Positions 1-7,517 of a DNA stretch of 64,000 nt are shown here, piece after piece; the stretch's first letter is position 1; every line of letters begins with the position of its first letter. Both the position numbers and the translations under genes were made by a program. The stretch lies in NCBI GenBank assembly GCA_038144835.1, contig JAYQON010000002.1:1-64000 (forward strand), read 5' to 3'. This DNA is from JALHOQ01 sp038144835. GTDB taxonomy: Bacteria > Bdellovibrionota > Bdellovibrionia > Bdellovibrionales > UBA1609. The notes under the pieces are model-generated. The model was given only the letters and a program-made list of their open reading frames with translations. It had not been told where the DNA came from and ran no database searches.

Positions 1-418
1 GATGGTTCAGCCCGCATTCCAGCGGTTGATGGTGGATTACTGACTAACGTTAATGCCTCAAGACTGGGAACATACGCGGTAGCAACCAGCAATCCAAGTT
101 CAGATAATATTTTGAAGTGGAACGGATCACAGTGGGAGCCTTCAACAATTGGTGAGAGCGAGATTTCAGGACTAATTACAGAAGTATCCACAGCTAGCCC
201 ATTACTTGGTGGTGGAACTGATGGCGCTTTGACTCTCAGTATTGATACCGGAACTAGTGCAGGCAAGATCGTGCAGTTAGATGGTTCAGCCCGCATTCCA
301 GCGGTTGATGGTGGATTACTGACTAACGTTAATGCCTCAAGACTGGGAACATACGCTGTAGCCAGCTCAAGCCCAAGTTCAGATAACATCCTCAAGTGGA
401 ACGGATCTCAGTGGGAAC
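1..418 (+). repeat. 279-bp in-frame tandem repeat unit (two copies visible)
   Basis: The sequence at 1-139 recurs at 280-418, a period of 279 bases or 93 codons. The first 77 bases are identical between copies and the rest differ at scattered bases, so the codons as well as the protein are conserved. More copies may lie upstream of the window. Confidence 0.85.
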
Positions 419-1131
419 CGGCAACTTTAGATCTCACCTCTGATGTGACGGGTACCTTACCAGTCGCAAATGGTGGTACAGGCGTCACCTCGCTTGAAGG
501 AACCTTTGTGCTGGCTAATGGGCAAAATGGCGCCCTGACATTAGGTACTAATGATGCAAATACTTTGACCCTGGAGACAAACAATTCAGCTGCAATGACA
601 ATAATATCCAGCGGAAAAGTTGGAATTGGAACCGCAACCCCGAGTGAGACGTTACATGTAGTTGGAAACCTCAGGGTACAAGGATCAACAGACTGCACTT
701 TAGGCGATGGTAGTGGGGCCACCAATTGTAGCTCGGATGCTCGTTTAAAGGAAAATATTGCTCCTATTGAAAATGCACTCGAAAAATTGAGTAAGATTAA
801 TGGCGTCGAATTTGACTGGAACTATCTTGCGCTTAAACCCGGCCGGCATTCTATAGGGGTGATCGCTCAAGATGTGCAGAAGGTTTTTCCGACGGCGGTG
901 GTACAAAATGCTAGCGGCTATCTGGCGGTTGATTATGCTGTACTAGTCTCTCCGCTCATTCAAGCAGCGAAGGAGCTTAAGGCGCGTAGTGAAGCCAATG
1001 CCAGTGCCATTACCGAAGTTCAAGCACAACAGATGGACAAAGATCAACGTCTGCATAAACTCGAACAAGAAAATCAAGCCTTGAAATCTTGGATCTGCTC
1101 CAAAGATTCAACAGCACCATTCTGCGAATAA
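1..1131 (+). CDS. fibre-like surface protein with C-terminal peptidase S74 domain (5' partial)
   Basis: The reading frame is open from the first base, so this is the 3' part of a longer gene; the codon at 112 that could be read as a TTG start lies inside the coding sequence. The N-terminal part is Gly/Ser/Thr-rich, fibre-like, and carries a 93-residue unit twice. The C-terminal part (from about base 730) is a peptidase S74 intramolecular chaperone: the block SSDARLKENI followed by HSIGVIAQDVQKVFP and a C-terminal heptad-like stretch. In this family the chaperone trimerises a beta-helical fibre and then cuts itself off before the Ser of the Ser-Asp-x-x-x-Lys dyad; both Ser and Lys are present here. 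Such proteins occur in phage tail spikes and also as host-encoded surface fibres. No other phage genes lie nearby, so a cellular adhesin is more likely. Confidence 0.85.
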   Translation, partial: DGSARIPAVDGGLLTNVNASRLGTYAVATSNPSSDNILKWNGSQWEPSTIGESEISGLITEVSTASPLLGGGTDGALTLSIDTGTSAGKIVQLDGSARIPAVDGGLLTNVNASRLGTYAVASSSPSSDNILKWNGSQWEPATLDLTSDVTGTLPVANGGTGVTSLEGTFVLANGQNGALTLGTNDANTLTLETNNSAAMTIISSGKVGIGTATPSETLHVVGNLRVQGSTDCTLGDGSGATNCSSDARLKENIAPIENALEKLSKINGVEFDWNYLALKPGRHSIGVIAQDVQKVFPTAVVQNASGYLAVDYAVLVSPLIQAAKELKARSEANASAITEVQAQQMDKDQRLHKLEQENQALKSWICSKDSTAPFCE

Positions 1132-1870
1132 AGTAAAGATGGATCTCTCCATTTTTATGTTTATGTAAGTGCTTATAGAATTAAAATAAATTGAAAGGTT
1201 AAGAGCCTTTGTGATTTCTTGTACAAGGTGCAGCTATGTTAGAAATTTACTCTCCTTTATTCTCCCTTCAAGTTGATTCATATCAGAAAATCCAGTGACT
1301 CGAGCCAGCTAATTTGATGTAGGCCTCACGAGCTGGAAGTAGCCTTATGGAAACAGCCAAACATAGTGAAAAGAAGATAATCTAAGGTTTGGCGTGAGTG
1401 GAAGCAGACGGGGCCGTCAAATAAATTAGTCAGTAAAATGTCTTATGGGTGGACATATTTTGTCAGTGAAAGAAAAACTACGCAGATCTTAGAGACTCTG
1501 AAGTTCTAGTGTCACATCTCGTGAACGAAAACAGGAGACTCAAGCAGCGTGTGTCGAATTTCATTCGAGATAAGCACAACTTCAAAGTAGAGTATTGATT
1601 TAATTTTTGACGGCTTGAGTAATGATCCTCGTTGCACATCGCTGGGCCTGATCCACAGTATTTTCCTAACGGACTTGGGGTGATTCCCCAAACGATGCTC
1701 GAGCCAGATATCATGAAGCTCATGGTAACCGCGTTAAATCCGGAAAGCTTACTGAAATCGATCATTCATTAAAATATACGGCAATCTGAGTTCCCTTAAC
1801 TCCCATTTTTAAGAACAGACTGTCATGTCAGCTTAAATGGCCAGAGCTATATGTCCGTTTGAATTTAAGT
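1132..1870. other. gene-free stretch with probable decayed coding remnants
   Basis: No convincing gene spans these 740 bases. Short plus-strand runs look like coding sequence that has lost its frame: 1470-1595 reads as a charged helix (LVNENRRLKQRVSNFIRDK) and 1626-1772 reads GPDPQYFPNGLGVIPQ and on to a TAA stop. Neither has a start or ribosome site. A 95-codon reverse-strand frame at 1478-1765 looks like a shadow. An imperfect inverted repeat (AAAATGTC / GACATATTTT) lies at 1435-1461. I could not name the ancestral gene. Confidence 0.35.
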
Positions 1871-3814
1871 CTATTCTTCGGTGAGACCAATTTCTAAACT
1901 GAGATTTAAAAAGTGGCCATTGACGAGGCTAAAATTGTCGTTGCCGGTTCGATCTGTGCTTTTGTAACGAATTTCTTCGTGTTTGTAGGAGTAGCCGACT
2001 TGTAATTTAAATTGTTGATTCCATTTATAAGTTCCGAATAATCCACCTGTATATGAATTGGTGGGAACCTGATAGAGTCCGTTCGGCGTTTCTATTCCTA
2101 GAAAATTTCTATAAACGATGCCGTAGATATGGTAACCGAAATCCGGAGACCACCTAAAACTATCCATAAAGGAAACTTGAATTTGGGGCCCCATGCTCTT
2201 AATTCTATAAAAATCGACATCCTTATAAATCGGGTGGCGACGGATTTCGGGGAATTCGGTGTAGTTCCATCCAGTCCAAACTCTTAGGCGAGCCCCTCTC
2301 CAGTAATTGACTCGGTAACCCACGTGCAATCCACCACTCGCGTAGTTGTAAATCTGATCGTCAATATTAAAACCAGTCACCGAAACGGCACCCAAAAGTC
2401 CTAGATTCGTAGTTTCATTCCAGTACCCGAGAGCCACTTCTCCTGTACCGCCATAAATTTGCTGGCGAACTCTCGAGTCGAGATCATAGCTCCGGCTATC
2501 ATAATTCATTTTAGACGTCCAATAGCGGCCCCAAGCATATATGCTTGCAGGCTCCTCGGTGCGACCGAGGCCTAAAGGATCTTTTTTGGCAATATGAAAA
2601 CTGCGCATCTTAGCATTTACTGGAGGCGGCTTTATGTCTTCTTGACCTGCACTGTGCGCAATGACGTGCCATCGATAAGTTTTGTTGTCCGGAAGCTCAA
2701 GATGAATTCGAGATTCAGGCGTTTTAAAAGTTCTAATAAAATTGCCATCGCGATCGTAAAGGTAGACGACGTAACGATGCACGTCTTCCTGCGGATGCCA
2801 AGAAAGATCGACATATGGGATAATGTCGTCAAGATTTTCGTAAAGAAAGCCATCCTCTGGACCGAGAACATCGACTTCATCAAAAGGTACAATAAAATTC
2901 GATGGAGCACTCCAATCGCTGACTGATCCATCACTAAAAAAGGTTCTTACGCGAACTTCATAAGTAGCTGAGGCTAAAGAAACGGGGAGCTCGGCGTTTT
3001 GACTTTCATAAATTGATGCAAATCCACGTTCTCCTAGGTTGTCGAGCTTGAGAAATTCAAACTGATATTTTTCGGCTCGAGGGACGGGCGTAGCGCGAAT
3101 TGTTGTTCCTCGCGTGCTAGAAACTGGTGCGCCCACTCTGAATTCATTGTAGTCGAGGTCGTTGAGAAGTTCCGGTGTGATTTGTTGCTTCCAGTGGCGC
3201 TTTTTTATAGGCATCACCGTCCAGAAGTAACGAGAGGAGAGCTCTAGTTCCTCGTAGGTCCAAAGATTTTGTGTTTGATACTGTTTAATAATTTTTCCTG
3301 AAGCATTTTTTAAGACAAAAAGATAGGTCTCTGCATCTCTAATTTCGGGCCACTCAAATGCAATACGTTCATTAAGTGTTGTTTTAGGTTTGATAAAACC
3401 ACCATTGGTCGGAAACATCTGATCTACGGGCTTGTAATTTACCCATATTGAAGCCCATCCGCTCCAGTCTCCAAAGAAGCCGTTGTCATCAAATGATCGA
3501 GTCCGAATTTTATATTGTCCGGGCGTAAGCCTTAGCCTGAGCTTTGGGTCACCGTTAGTTAAGTCAAATTTGTAAACAGTTGCCCAGATTCGATCCAAGG
3601 CTTCAATCTGCACCTGATAGTTTGTTGCTCCGGACATTTGATTAAGCTCAACGACAGCGATTCGGGCAGGCACATCTATTTGAGTATTGTAATGCTTTTG
3701 TTTGGCAGAAATGGTCTTTCCAATTGGTTTTGAAACGCTCTCATTGCTCGCAGCGTAGGCCGTCGAGCCAGTAATCAGAATCGTCGCAAAAATGAGAAAC
3801 CTTACAAAACTCAA
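1871..3814 (-). CDS. secreted protein with Ig/Fn3-like repeats and C-terminal outer-membrane beta-barrel
   Basis: A signal peptide (MSFVRFLIFATILITGSTAYA) starts the 647-residue protein. Residues about 45-420 form at least three Fn3/Ig-like repeats, seen as recurring Y-x-[VL]-x-[VI] strands and WS-x-W or W-H turns (YQVQIEALD, YLFVLKNAS, YQFEFLKLD, YVVYLYDRDG). The last 210 residues are rich in alternating aromatic and polar residues (VALGYWNETTNLGLLGAV, LHVGYRVNYWRGARLRVWTG, LQVGYSYKHEEIRYKS) and end LNLSLEIGL, typical of amphipathic barrel strands. I infer an outer-membrane barrel carrying Ig-like domains. It starts 6 bases after the stop of the upstream gene, which has the same repeat type, so the two are co-transcribed and probably act together. 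Function unknown. Confidence 0.75.
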   Translation of the reverse strand: MSFVRFLIFATILITGSTAYAASNESVSKPIGKTISAKQKHYNTQIDVPARIAVVELNQMSGATNYQVQIEALDRIWATVYKFDLTNGDPKLRLRLTPGQYKIRTRSFDDNGFFGDWSGWASIWVNYKPVDQMFPTNGGFIKPKTTLNERIAFEWPEIRDAETYLFVLKNASGKIIKQYQTQNLWTYEELELSSRYFWTVMPIKKRHWKQQITPELLNDLDYNEFRVGAPVSSTRGTTIRATPVPRAEKYQFEFLKLDNLGERGFASIYESQNAELPVSLASATYEVRVRTFFSDGSVSDWSAPSNFIVPFDEVDVLGPEDGFLYENLDDIIPYVDLSWHPQEDVHRYVVYLYDRDGNFIRTFKTPESRIHLELPDNKTYRWHVIAHSAGQEDIKPPPVNAKMRSFHIAKKDPLGLGRTEEPASIYAWGRYWTSKMNYDSRSYDLDSRVRQQIYGGTGEVALGYWNETTNLGLLGAVSVTGFNIDDQIYNYASGGLHVGYRVNYWRGARLRVWTGWNYTEFPEIRRHPIYKDVDFYRIKSMGPQIQVSFMDSFRWSPDFGYHIYGIVYRNFLGIETPNGLYQVPTNSYTGGLFGTYKWNQQFKLQVGYSYKHEEIRYKSTDRTGNDNFSLVNGHFLNLSLEIGLTEE

Positions 3815-3820
3815 AGCGGG

Positions 3821-4462
3821 TTATTCCTCAGTGGTGATGGATTTGATAGTTGGAGGCGCCAAATTACGCATTGGTAACATGGCAATTTCTTTAAAATTAC
3901 TAGGCTCACCACGTTCTCCGTTTTCGCCTAGCGGTACGACCTGCATTTTATATTTTGTAGCTTTGAGTTTGGGATTTATGTAGAGATCCTTAATAACAGT
4001 ACGGTTACTTTCACTTACAAAAGATTTTACTTCTTTTTCTTGTGCATCAAATATTTTAACTTCGTAACTCATGGCTCCTTTTGATTTAGTCCAAACTGCA
4101 TAAACTCCGCCGTTGATATCATTTTGAAAAGCACCTTTGTGTGTAAATCCAGGGGCTTGCAGTAAACTGTTGTCTTTGGTGTCTTCTTTGACACTGTCTA
4201 AATTTCGAGATGCAATTTTTCCACTGAGATTTTGCATGGATGAAGCCGAGTTTTGTGATGTAGAATCAGTATCAGTCACAGGAGGGTCTTGAGAGTCCGT
4301 CAAGGATTGCGGCTGCGTTTTATTTTCTATAGAAACCTCATGCATATTTTTAGGCTCTGAAAACCATTTAGGGTGATCACTGTTCTGAAGTAAATGGGAT
4401 ACAAAAAATCCTAACGACGTACCGAGGACGAAAGTAAAAGCTCGCCATTGGAAATCACGCAT
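3821..4462 (-). CDS. membrane-anchored protein with one Fn3/Ig-like domain
   Basis: One transmembrane anchor (about residues 8-25, FTFVLGTSLGFFVSHLL) is followed by a long polar, Ser/Thr/Asp-rich linker to about residue 105 and then a single Ig/Fn3-like domain (GGVYAVWTKSKGAMSYEVKIFD, TKYKMQVVPLGENGERG). The domain resembles the repeats of the protein encoded directly downstream, whose start lies 6 bases beyond this stop. The orientation of the anchor suggests that the C-terminal domain is periplasmic. An inner-membrane anchored partner of the downstream barrel protein is a reasonable guess; no named family was recognised. Confidence 0.7.
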   Translation of the reverse strand: MRDFQWRAFTFVLGTSLGFFVSHLLQNSDHPKWFSEPKNMHEVSIENKTQPQSLTDSQDPPVTDTDSTSQNSASSMQNLSGKIASRNLDSVKEDTKDNSLLQAPGFTHKGAFQNDINGGVYAVWTKSKGAMSYEVKIFDAQEKEVKSFVSESNRTVIKDLYINPKLKATKYKMQVVPLGENGERGEPSNFKEIAMLPMRNLAPPTIKSITTEE

Positions 4463-4547
4463 GAATCCACCTCCACACTTATTTATTTTCGACGTTTTTA
4501 AATAAAATCTGGATACTTAGATGCTTTTACTAGTCCTTAGTCGCCGT

Positions 4548-5102
4548 TCATTTTGGTAGGACCTTGGCCAGAAGGTCCTGGACAGAAATTACCCCGAGAG
4601 AGCCGCTATCAGTGTCACCAGGGGAAACTGTGGAGAAGAGCAAAACCGAAGTCTCATCCAACTGGCCCCTATGAACTTCTTGATAAAGAGCCAATGCGGG
4701 AGGTCCTGCAGAGCCAAACCGGTAGGGCCGATCATTGAACTCGAGAAGGGTACCATTGATCTTGATATTCCAAGCCACACGACCTTCTACTGGTATTAGC
4801 TGGAATTGATCACCAGCAACTGCCTGGACAATACGAACGACTGGTTGGTGGGCGTTTGAAAGCCGGTAAAGCACAAGATCGCCGACCTTAGGTTTATTAC
4901 AGCTGTACCAGCCGTATTGAGCCTCAAAATCTCGACCTGGGTCGAGAACTCCTGCAAGCCATGAATCTTGCATTTTTGTTGTCTCTGTTTTGGTCACGCA
5001 AGTTGAAGTCATTTCCTTTTTAGGGGCCCGTAAAGTAAAGGTCAGGACTAAAATGAGAAATAAGCCCGCAGAAATGGCGAAGAGTAGTTTTTTTGTCATC
5101 AT
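4548..5102 (-). CDS. signal peptidase I (S26)-like protein, probably inactive
   Basis: The 184-residue protein has one N-terminal membrane segment (residues 5-24). It then follows the order of S26 boxes: a Ser-containing box (QDSWLAGVLDPGRDF, Ser47), a PKVGDLVLYR box, the VVRIVQAVAGDQF box, and a C-terminal GDTDSGSLGVISVQDL box that parallels GDN..DSR.WG.V in LepB. In LepB the third box reads VKRVxGxPGD and its Lys is the general base; here that position is Val88 or Val89, so the Ser/Lys dyad is broken. The fold call is from box order only. It lies 85 bases upstream of the Fn3-like pair on the same strand and may be co-expressed. Alternatives are a TraF-type S26C enzyme or a non-catalytic paralogue. 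Confidence 0.6.
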   Translation of the reverse strand: MMTKKLLFAISAGLFLILVLTFTLRAPKKEMTSTCVTKTETTKMQDSWLAGVLDPGRDFEAQYGWYSCNKPKVGDLVLYRLSNAHQPVVRIVQAVAGDQFQLIPVEGRVAWNIKINGTLLEFNDRPYRFGSAGPPALALYQEVHRGQLDETSVLLFSTVSPGDTDSGSLGVISVQDLLAKVLPK

Positions 5103-5196
5103 TAAGATCGTACAAAAAAAAAATAGTGTGGGCCTTAAAATTTATAGAAAAGAAGTAGAGGCTTAAAAGAGAAGAACCAAAGAGAAGTGGAAAAAT

Positions 5197-5272
5197 TGGC
5201 TCAGGAGGAGGGACTCGAACCCCCGACCAAGCGGTTAACAGCCGCTTGCTCTACCGACTGAGCTACTCCTGA
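5197..5272 (-). tRNA. tRNA-Asn(GTT)
   Basis: Read on the minus strand, the acceptor arms TCAGGAG and CTCCTGA pair, the D-loop is AGCTCAGTCGGTAGAGC, the anticodon loop is CTGTTAA (anticodon GTT), and the T-arm holds GGTTCGAGTCC. The discriminator G is followed by an encoded CCA. Confidence 0.95.
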
Positions 5273-5352
5273 ACACGAAGCTCTATGAATATTTAAGTAA
5301 GTGTGTATTGTCAATCCTGGGGTCGTGACGACCTCTTTGACGCGCTCAACAA

Positions 5353-5859
5353 TCAGGGGGCGGAAGTCTTTGTTGGTATTTCGGCGAGTTCCTGCAACGC
5401 CTCTTTGAGTTGCTCAGACTTGAATTTGCGGTCCATCCAAACAAACCCTTCGGAGGAGCTCATCAAAGATTGGCTATCTCCCGAAACGAACGTGACTTTT
5501 AAAAGGGGCTGAGCAGCGCCAACTTGTTCCATAGGTAAGCTGGTGACATGGCAGTGTTGTCCGAACCATTTTTCCATAGCGATTTGATCCAGCTCAGCTT
5601 CTAGGGATCCCCGGCGCATGAACCACCGCATGCCTTTTTGGAAGAAAAGCGGGCCACCAATCATTTGGATCTCCGCAATTCGGGTTGGGCACAAATCGAT
5701 GCTATTTTGCGAATGGTCGGCCTTGGGCCCTGTAAAAATCTCGACAAGAGGAGCACTTGAGCCCTGTTTGGTGGCAACATTCAGTTGGCGCATTACCGTA
5801 ATCACACCTACTAACGCAAATATCATCACTAGAACTCGCAACCAGTACATTGACCCCAT
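5353..5859 (-). CDS. hypothetical protein with one N-terminal membrane segment
   Basis: A 168-residue protein with a single hydrophobic N-terminal helix (about residues 5-23, YWLRVLVMIFALVGVITVM) and a soluble remainder of mixed composition, with two Cys (CPTR and GQHCHV). No family was recognised. It stands alone between tRNA-Asn and tRNA-Arg, all on the minus strand. ATG codons at 5859 and 5850 are both possible starts. Probably a membrane-anchored periplasmic protein. Confidence 0.6.
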   Translation of the reverse strand: MGSMYWLRVLVMIFALVGVITVMRQLNVATKQGSSAPLVEIFTGPKADHSQNSIDLCPTRIAEIQMIGGPLFFQKGMRWFMRRGSLEAELDQIAMEKWFGQHCHVTSLPMEQVGAAQPLLKVTFVSGDSQSLMSSSEGFVWMDRKFKSEQLKEALQELAEIPTKTSAP

Positions 5860-6017
5860 TATAACGCCTCCAAACCAGCCCCTGTTAAATTCGATAGCTG
5901 ACGCGATATCAAGCTAGGATAGTGTTTTAAAAGACTTTTTAGGTCAAAAAGAGGTGCCCACAAAGTAATTTTTAAGTGGATTTTTAAACTGGAGTCAAAT
6001 TTGGCGGATGATAAAAT

Positions 6018-6094
6018 TGGCGCGCCCGGATGGATTCGAACCACCGACCACTTGATTCGTAGTCAAGTACTCTATCCAACTGAGCTACGGGCGC
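6018..6094 (-). tRNA. tRNA-Arg(ACG)
   Basis: On the minus strand the acceptor GCGCCCG pairs with CGGGCGC. The anticodon stem CTTGA/TCAAG encloses CTACGAA (anticodon ACG), the T-arm reads GGTTCGAATCC, and CCA is encoded. The A of ACG is expected to be deaminated to inosine by TadA. Confidence 0.95.
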
Positions 6095-6228
6095 TCCATC
6101 CCTTTAAATGGGGAAACCGTCTTTTAGGCTCAAGGCGCCAAGAAAGCAAGTATCTTTAGGGGTTCCGGACACTTGAATTTAACGTTTCACTATGGCACTT
6201 TGGCGTTTTAGCTGAATTGTTTCCCGCT

Positions 6229-6322
6229 GGAGAGGTGGGTGAGTGGCTTAAACCAGCAGTTTGCTAAACTGTCGTACGGGCTTAAACCCGTACCGGGGGT
6301 TCAAATCCCCCCCTCTCCGCCA
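6229..6322 (+). tRNA. tRNA-Ser(GCT)
   Basis: A class II tRNA with acceptor GGAGAGG/CCTCTCC, anticodon loop TTGCTAA (anticodon GCT), and a long variable arm formed by GTACGGG and CCCGTAC. The T-arm contains GGTTCAAATCC and CCA is encoded. The tail-to-tail neighbour is the fic gene, whose stop lies 41 bases on. Confidence 0.95.
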
Positions 6323-6362
6323 ATTGAGCCGGATTTGCTCACTTAACTGTGGTTCTACGGTT

Positions 6363-7301
6363 CTAACTTCTCTTTCTTTCTCTATTGGCCAGATAGTTTT
6401 TAAGAGCGGTCTTACTTGAAACCCAATTTCGGCCATCTTTGTGCGCTTCTAGCTTTCCAGAACGAGCGAGTAGGTTGAGATACTTCTCCGAAAATTGGCT
6501 GTGTTTTGAAAGCGCCGAAAGAGGAATCAACCTATCTATTGGGCTTGAGCCTGATTGAGTCGCCTTCAAGTAGATATTCATTGATCTCTCAACTGCCTGA
6601 GCAATGAATTTTTCCAAGTCATCATACTTGCCAGCATCAGCCTTTTCGAGTGCGCGATAGTATTTTTGTCGATCATTCTTGAGAATGATCACCATCGGAT
6701 ATCCTTTTTGCATCAACAGTAGATTCATAAACAGTCGAGCGGTTCTTCCATTGCCATCGGTAAATGGATGGATATGAACAAGACGATGATGCGTTTGTGC
6801 CGCGAAAGCCACAGGATGCATTTTAGAAATATTCATTTTTGTCCAAGCTACGAACTCTTGCATCAGTTTTGGAACTTCATATGACTCTGGTGTTCGATGC
6901 TTGGACCCAGTGATCATCACGCCGCCTTGGCGATACCGTCCTGCCTCTGAATCTTCGATATCTTTGATGATGAGTTGCTGCAGAGAGCGAATCAATTGTT
7001 CGCTGATTGTTTGACGTTTTTGATGTTCAACTAATTCATACAAAAAATGAACGGCCTCATTATGATTTTTGGCATCAAGATGATCTTTCAAGGACTTTCC
7101 CTTGACCGTCAGGCCGTCGTTGATCACCAGGAAAGTCTCTTTGAGAGTTAACTTATTTCCCTCAATTGCATTTGAGTTATAGGTCAACTCTAGCGAAAGC
7201 TGCTCTCGCAGCTTTGTCTTAATGCTTGATGAAAGAGGGCGTTTGGAGCGTAAGAGTTGAAACTTTTGATCGATTCTTTTAATTAATGCTTTTGGGATCA
7301 T
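6363..7301 (-). CDS. fic: Fic family protein (class II, N-terminal inhibitory motif)
   Basis: Fic enzymes usually transfer AMP from ATP to target hydroxyl groups. The catalytic motif is intact: HPFTDGNGRTAR at about residues 178-189 (His base, Asp for Mg, Gly-x-Gly-Asn-Gly-Arg anion hole). An N-terminal SNAIEG (about residues 43-48) matches the self-inhibitory (S/T)xxxE(G/N) helix of class II Fic proteins, so activity is probably held in check in cis. The last 60 residues look like a winged helix (SALSKHSQFSEKYLNLLARSGKL). I place the start at the only ATG (7301); a TTG at 7358 would extend the frame but would put a perfect palindrome inside the gene. The gene lies next to tRNA-Ser, with an AT-rich leader unlike its surroundings, which hints at transfer. 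No separate antitoxin gene is seen. Confidence 0.9.
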   Translation of the reverse strand: MIPKALIKRIDQKFQLLRSKRPLSSSIKTKLREQLSLELTYNSNAIEGNKLTLKETFLVINDGLTVKGKSLKDHLDAKNHNEAVHFLYELVEHQKRQTISEQLIRSLQQLIIKDIEDSEAGRYRQGGVMITGSKHRTPESYEVPKLMQEFVAWTKMNISKMHPVAFAAQTHHRLVHIHPFTDGNGRTARLFMNLLLMQKGYPMVIILKNDRQKYYRALEKADAGKYDDLEKFIAQAVERSMNIYLKATQSGSSPIDRLIPLSALSKHSQFSEKYLNLLARSGKLEAHKDGRNWVSSKTALKNYLANRERKRS

Positions 7302-7308
7302 AAATTCA

Positions 7309-7349
7309 TTAATATGGTTTACATATATATTTGTAATATACCATATTAA
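7309..7349. promoter_or_regulatory. palindromic operator candidate upstream of fic
   Basis: Perfect 10-base arms TTAATATGGT (7309-7318) and ACCATATTAA (7340-7349) surround an AT-rich centre. The element ends 8 bases from the ATG of fic. The symmetry and position suit autoregulation through the winged-helix C-terminus of the Fic protein; that link is inference. Confidence 0.5.
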
Positions 7350-7442
7350 CGACTCCAAGGGTTTAGTTCAAAAATATGGGCCCCATTAAACGAGTTGCTC
7401 AAATTTCATCATTTGTGTGAACAAATTGTGGAAACGAAAAAA

Positions 7443-7491
7443 TCTTAGTGTTATTAACTATTTGATATTTCCAAGGTATTTAACACTAAGA
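7443..7491. repeat. inverted repeat between fic and the next gene
   Basis: Perfect 11-base arms TCTTAGTGTTA (7443-7453) and TAACACTAAGA (7481-7491) enclose a 27-base AT-rich loop. It lies downstream of the stop of the 7518-8552 gene and upstream of fic, so it could end one transcript or regulate the other. There is no T-run, and the loop is long for a terminator. Confidence 0.45.
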
Positions 7492-7517
7492 CTCGATTTG
7501 CGGCGAATCCGCCAATC

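Noticed and set aside
408..725. 105-codon reverse frame inside the S74 gene
   Set aside because: It mirrors the coding frame of a well-supported protein and has no ribosome site; composition is of a shadow.
1..1131. Prophage tail-fibre gene as part of a phage
   Set aside because: No capsid, tail, terminase or lysis genes are near; S74 fibres also occur as host proteins.
1478..1765. 95-codon reverse gene in the gene desert
   Set aside because: No ribosome site or family; forward-strand fragments over the same bases look more like coding remnants.
6248..6436. 62-codon reverse frame overlapping tRNA-Ser and the end of fic
   Set aside because: It runs through a certain tRNA and in a different frame over fic.
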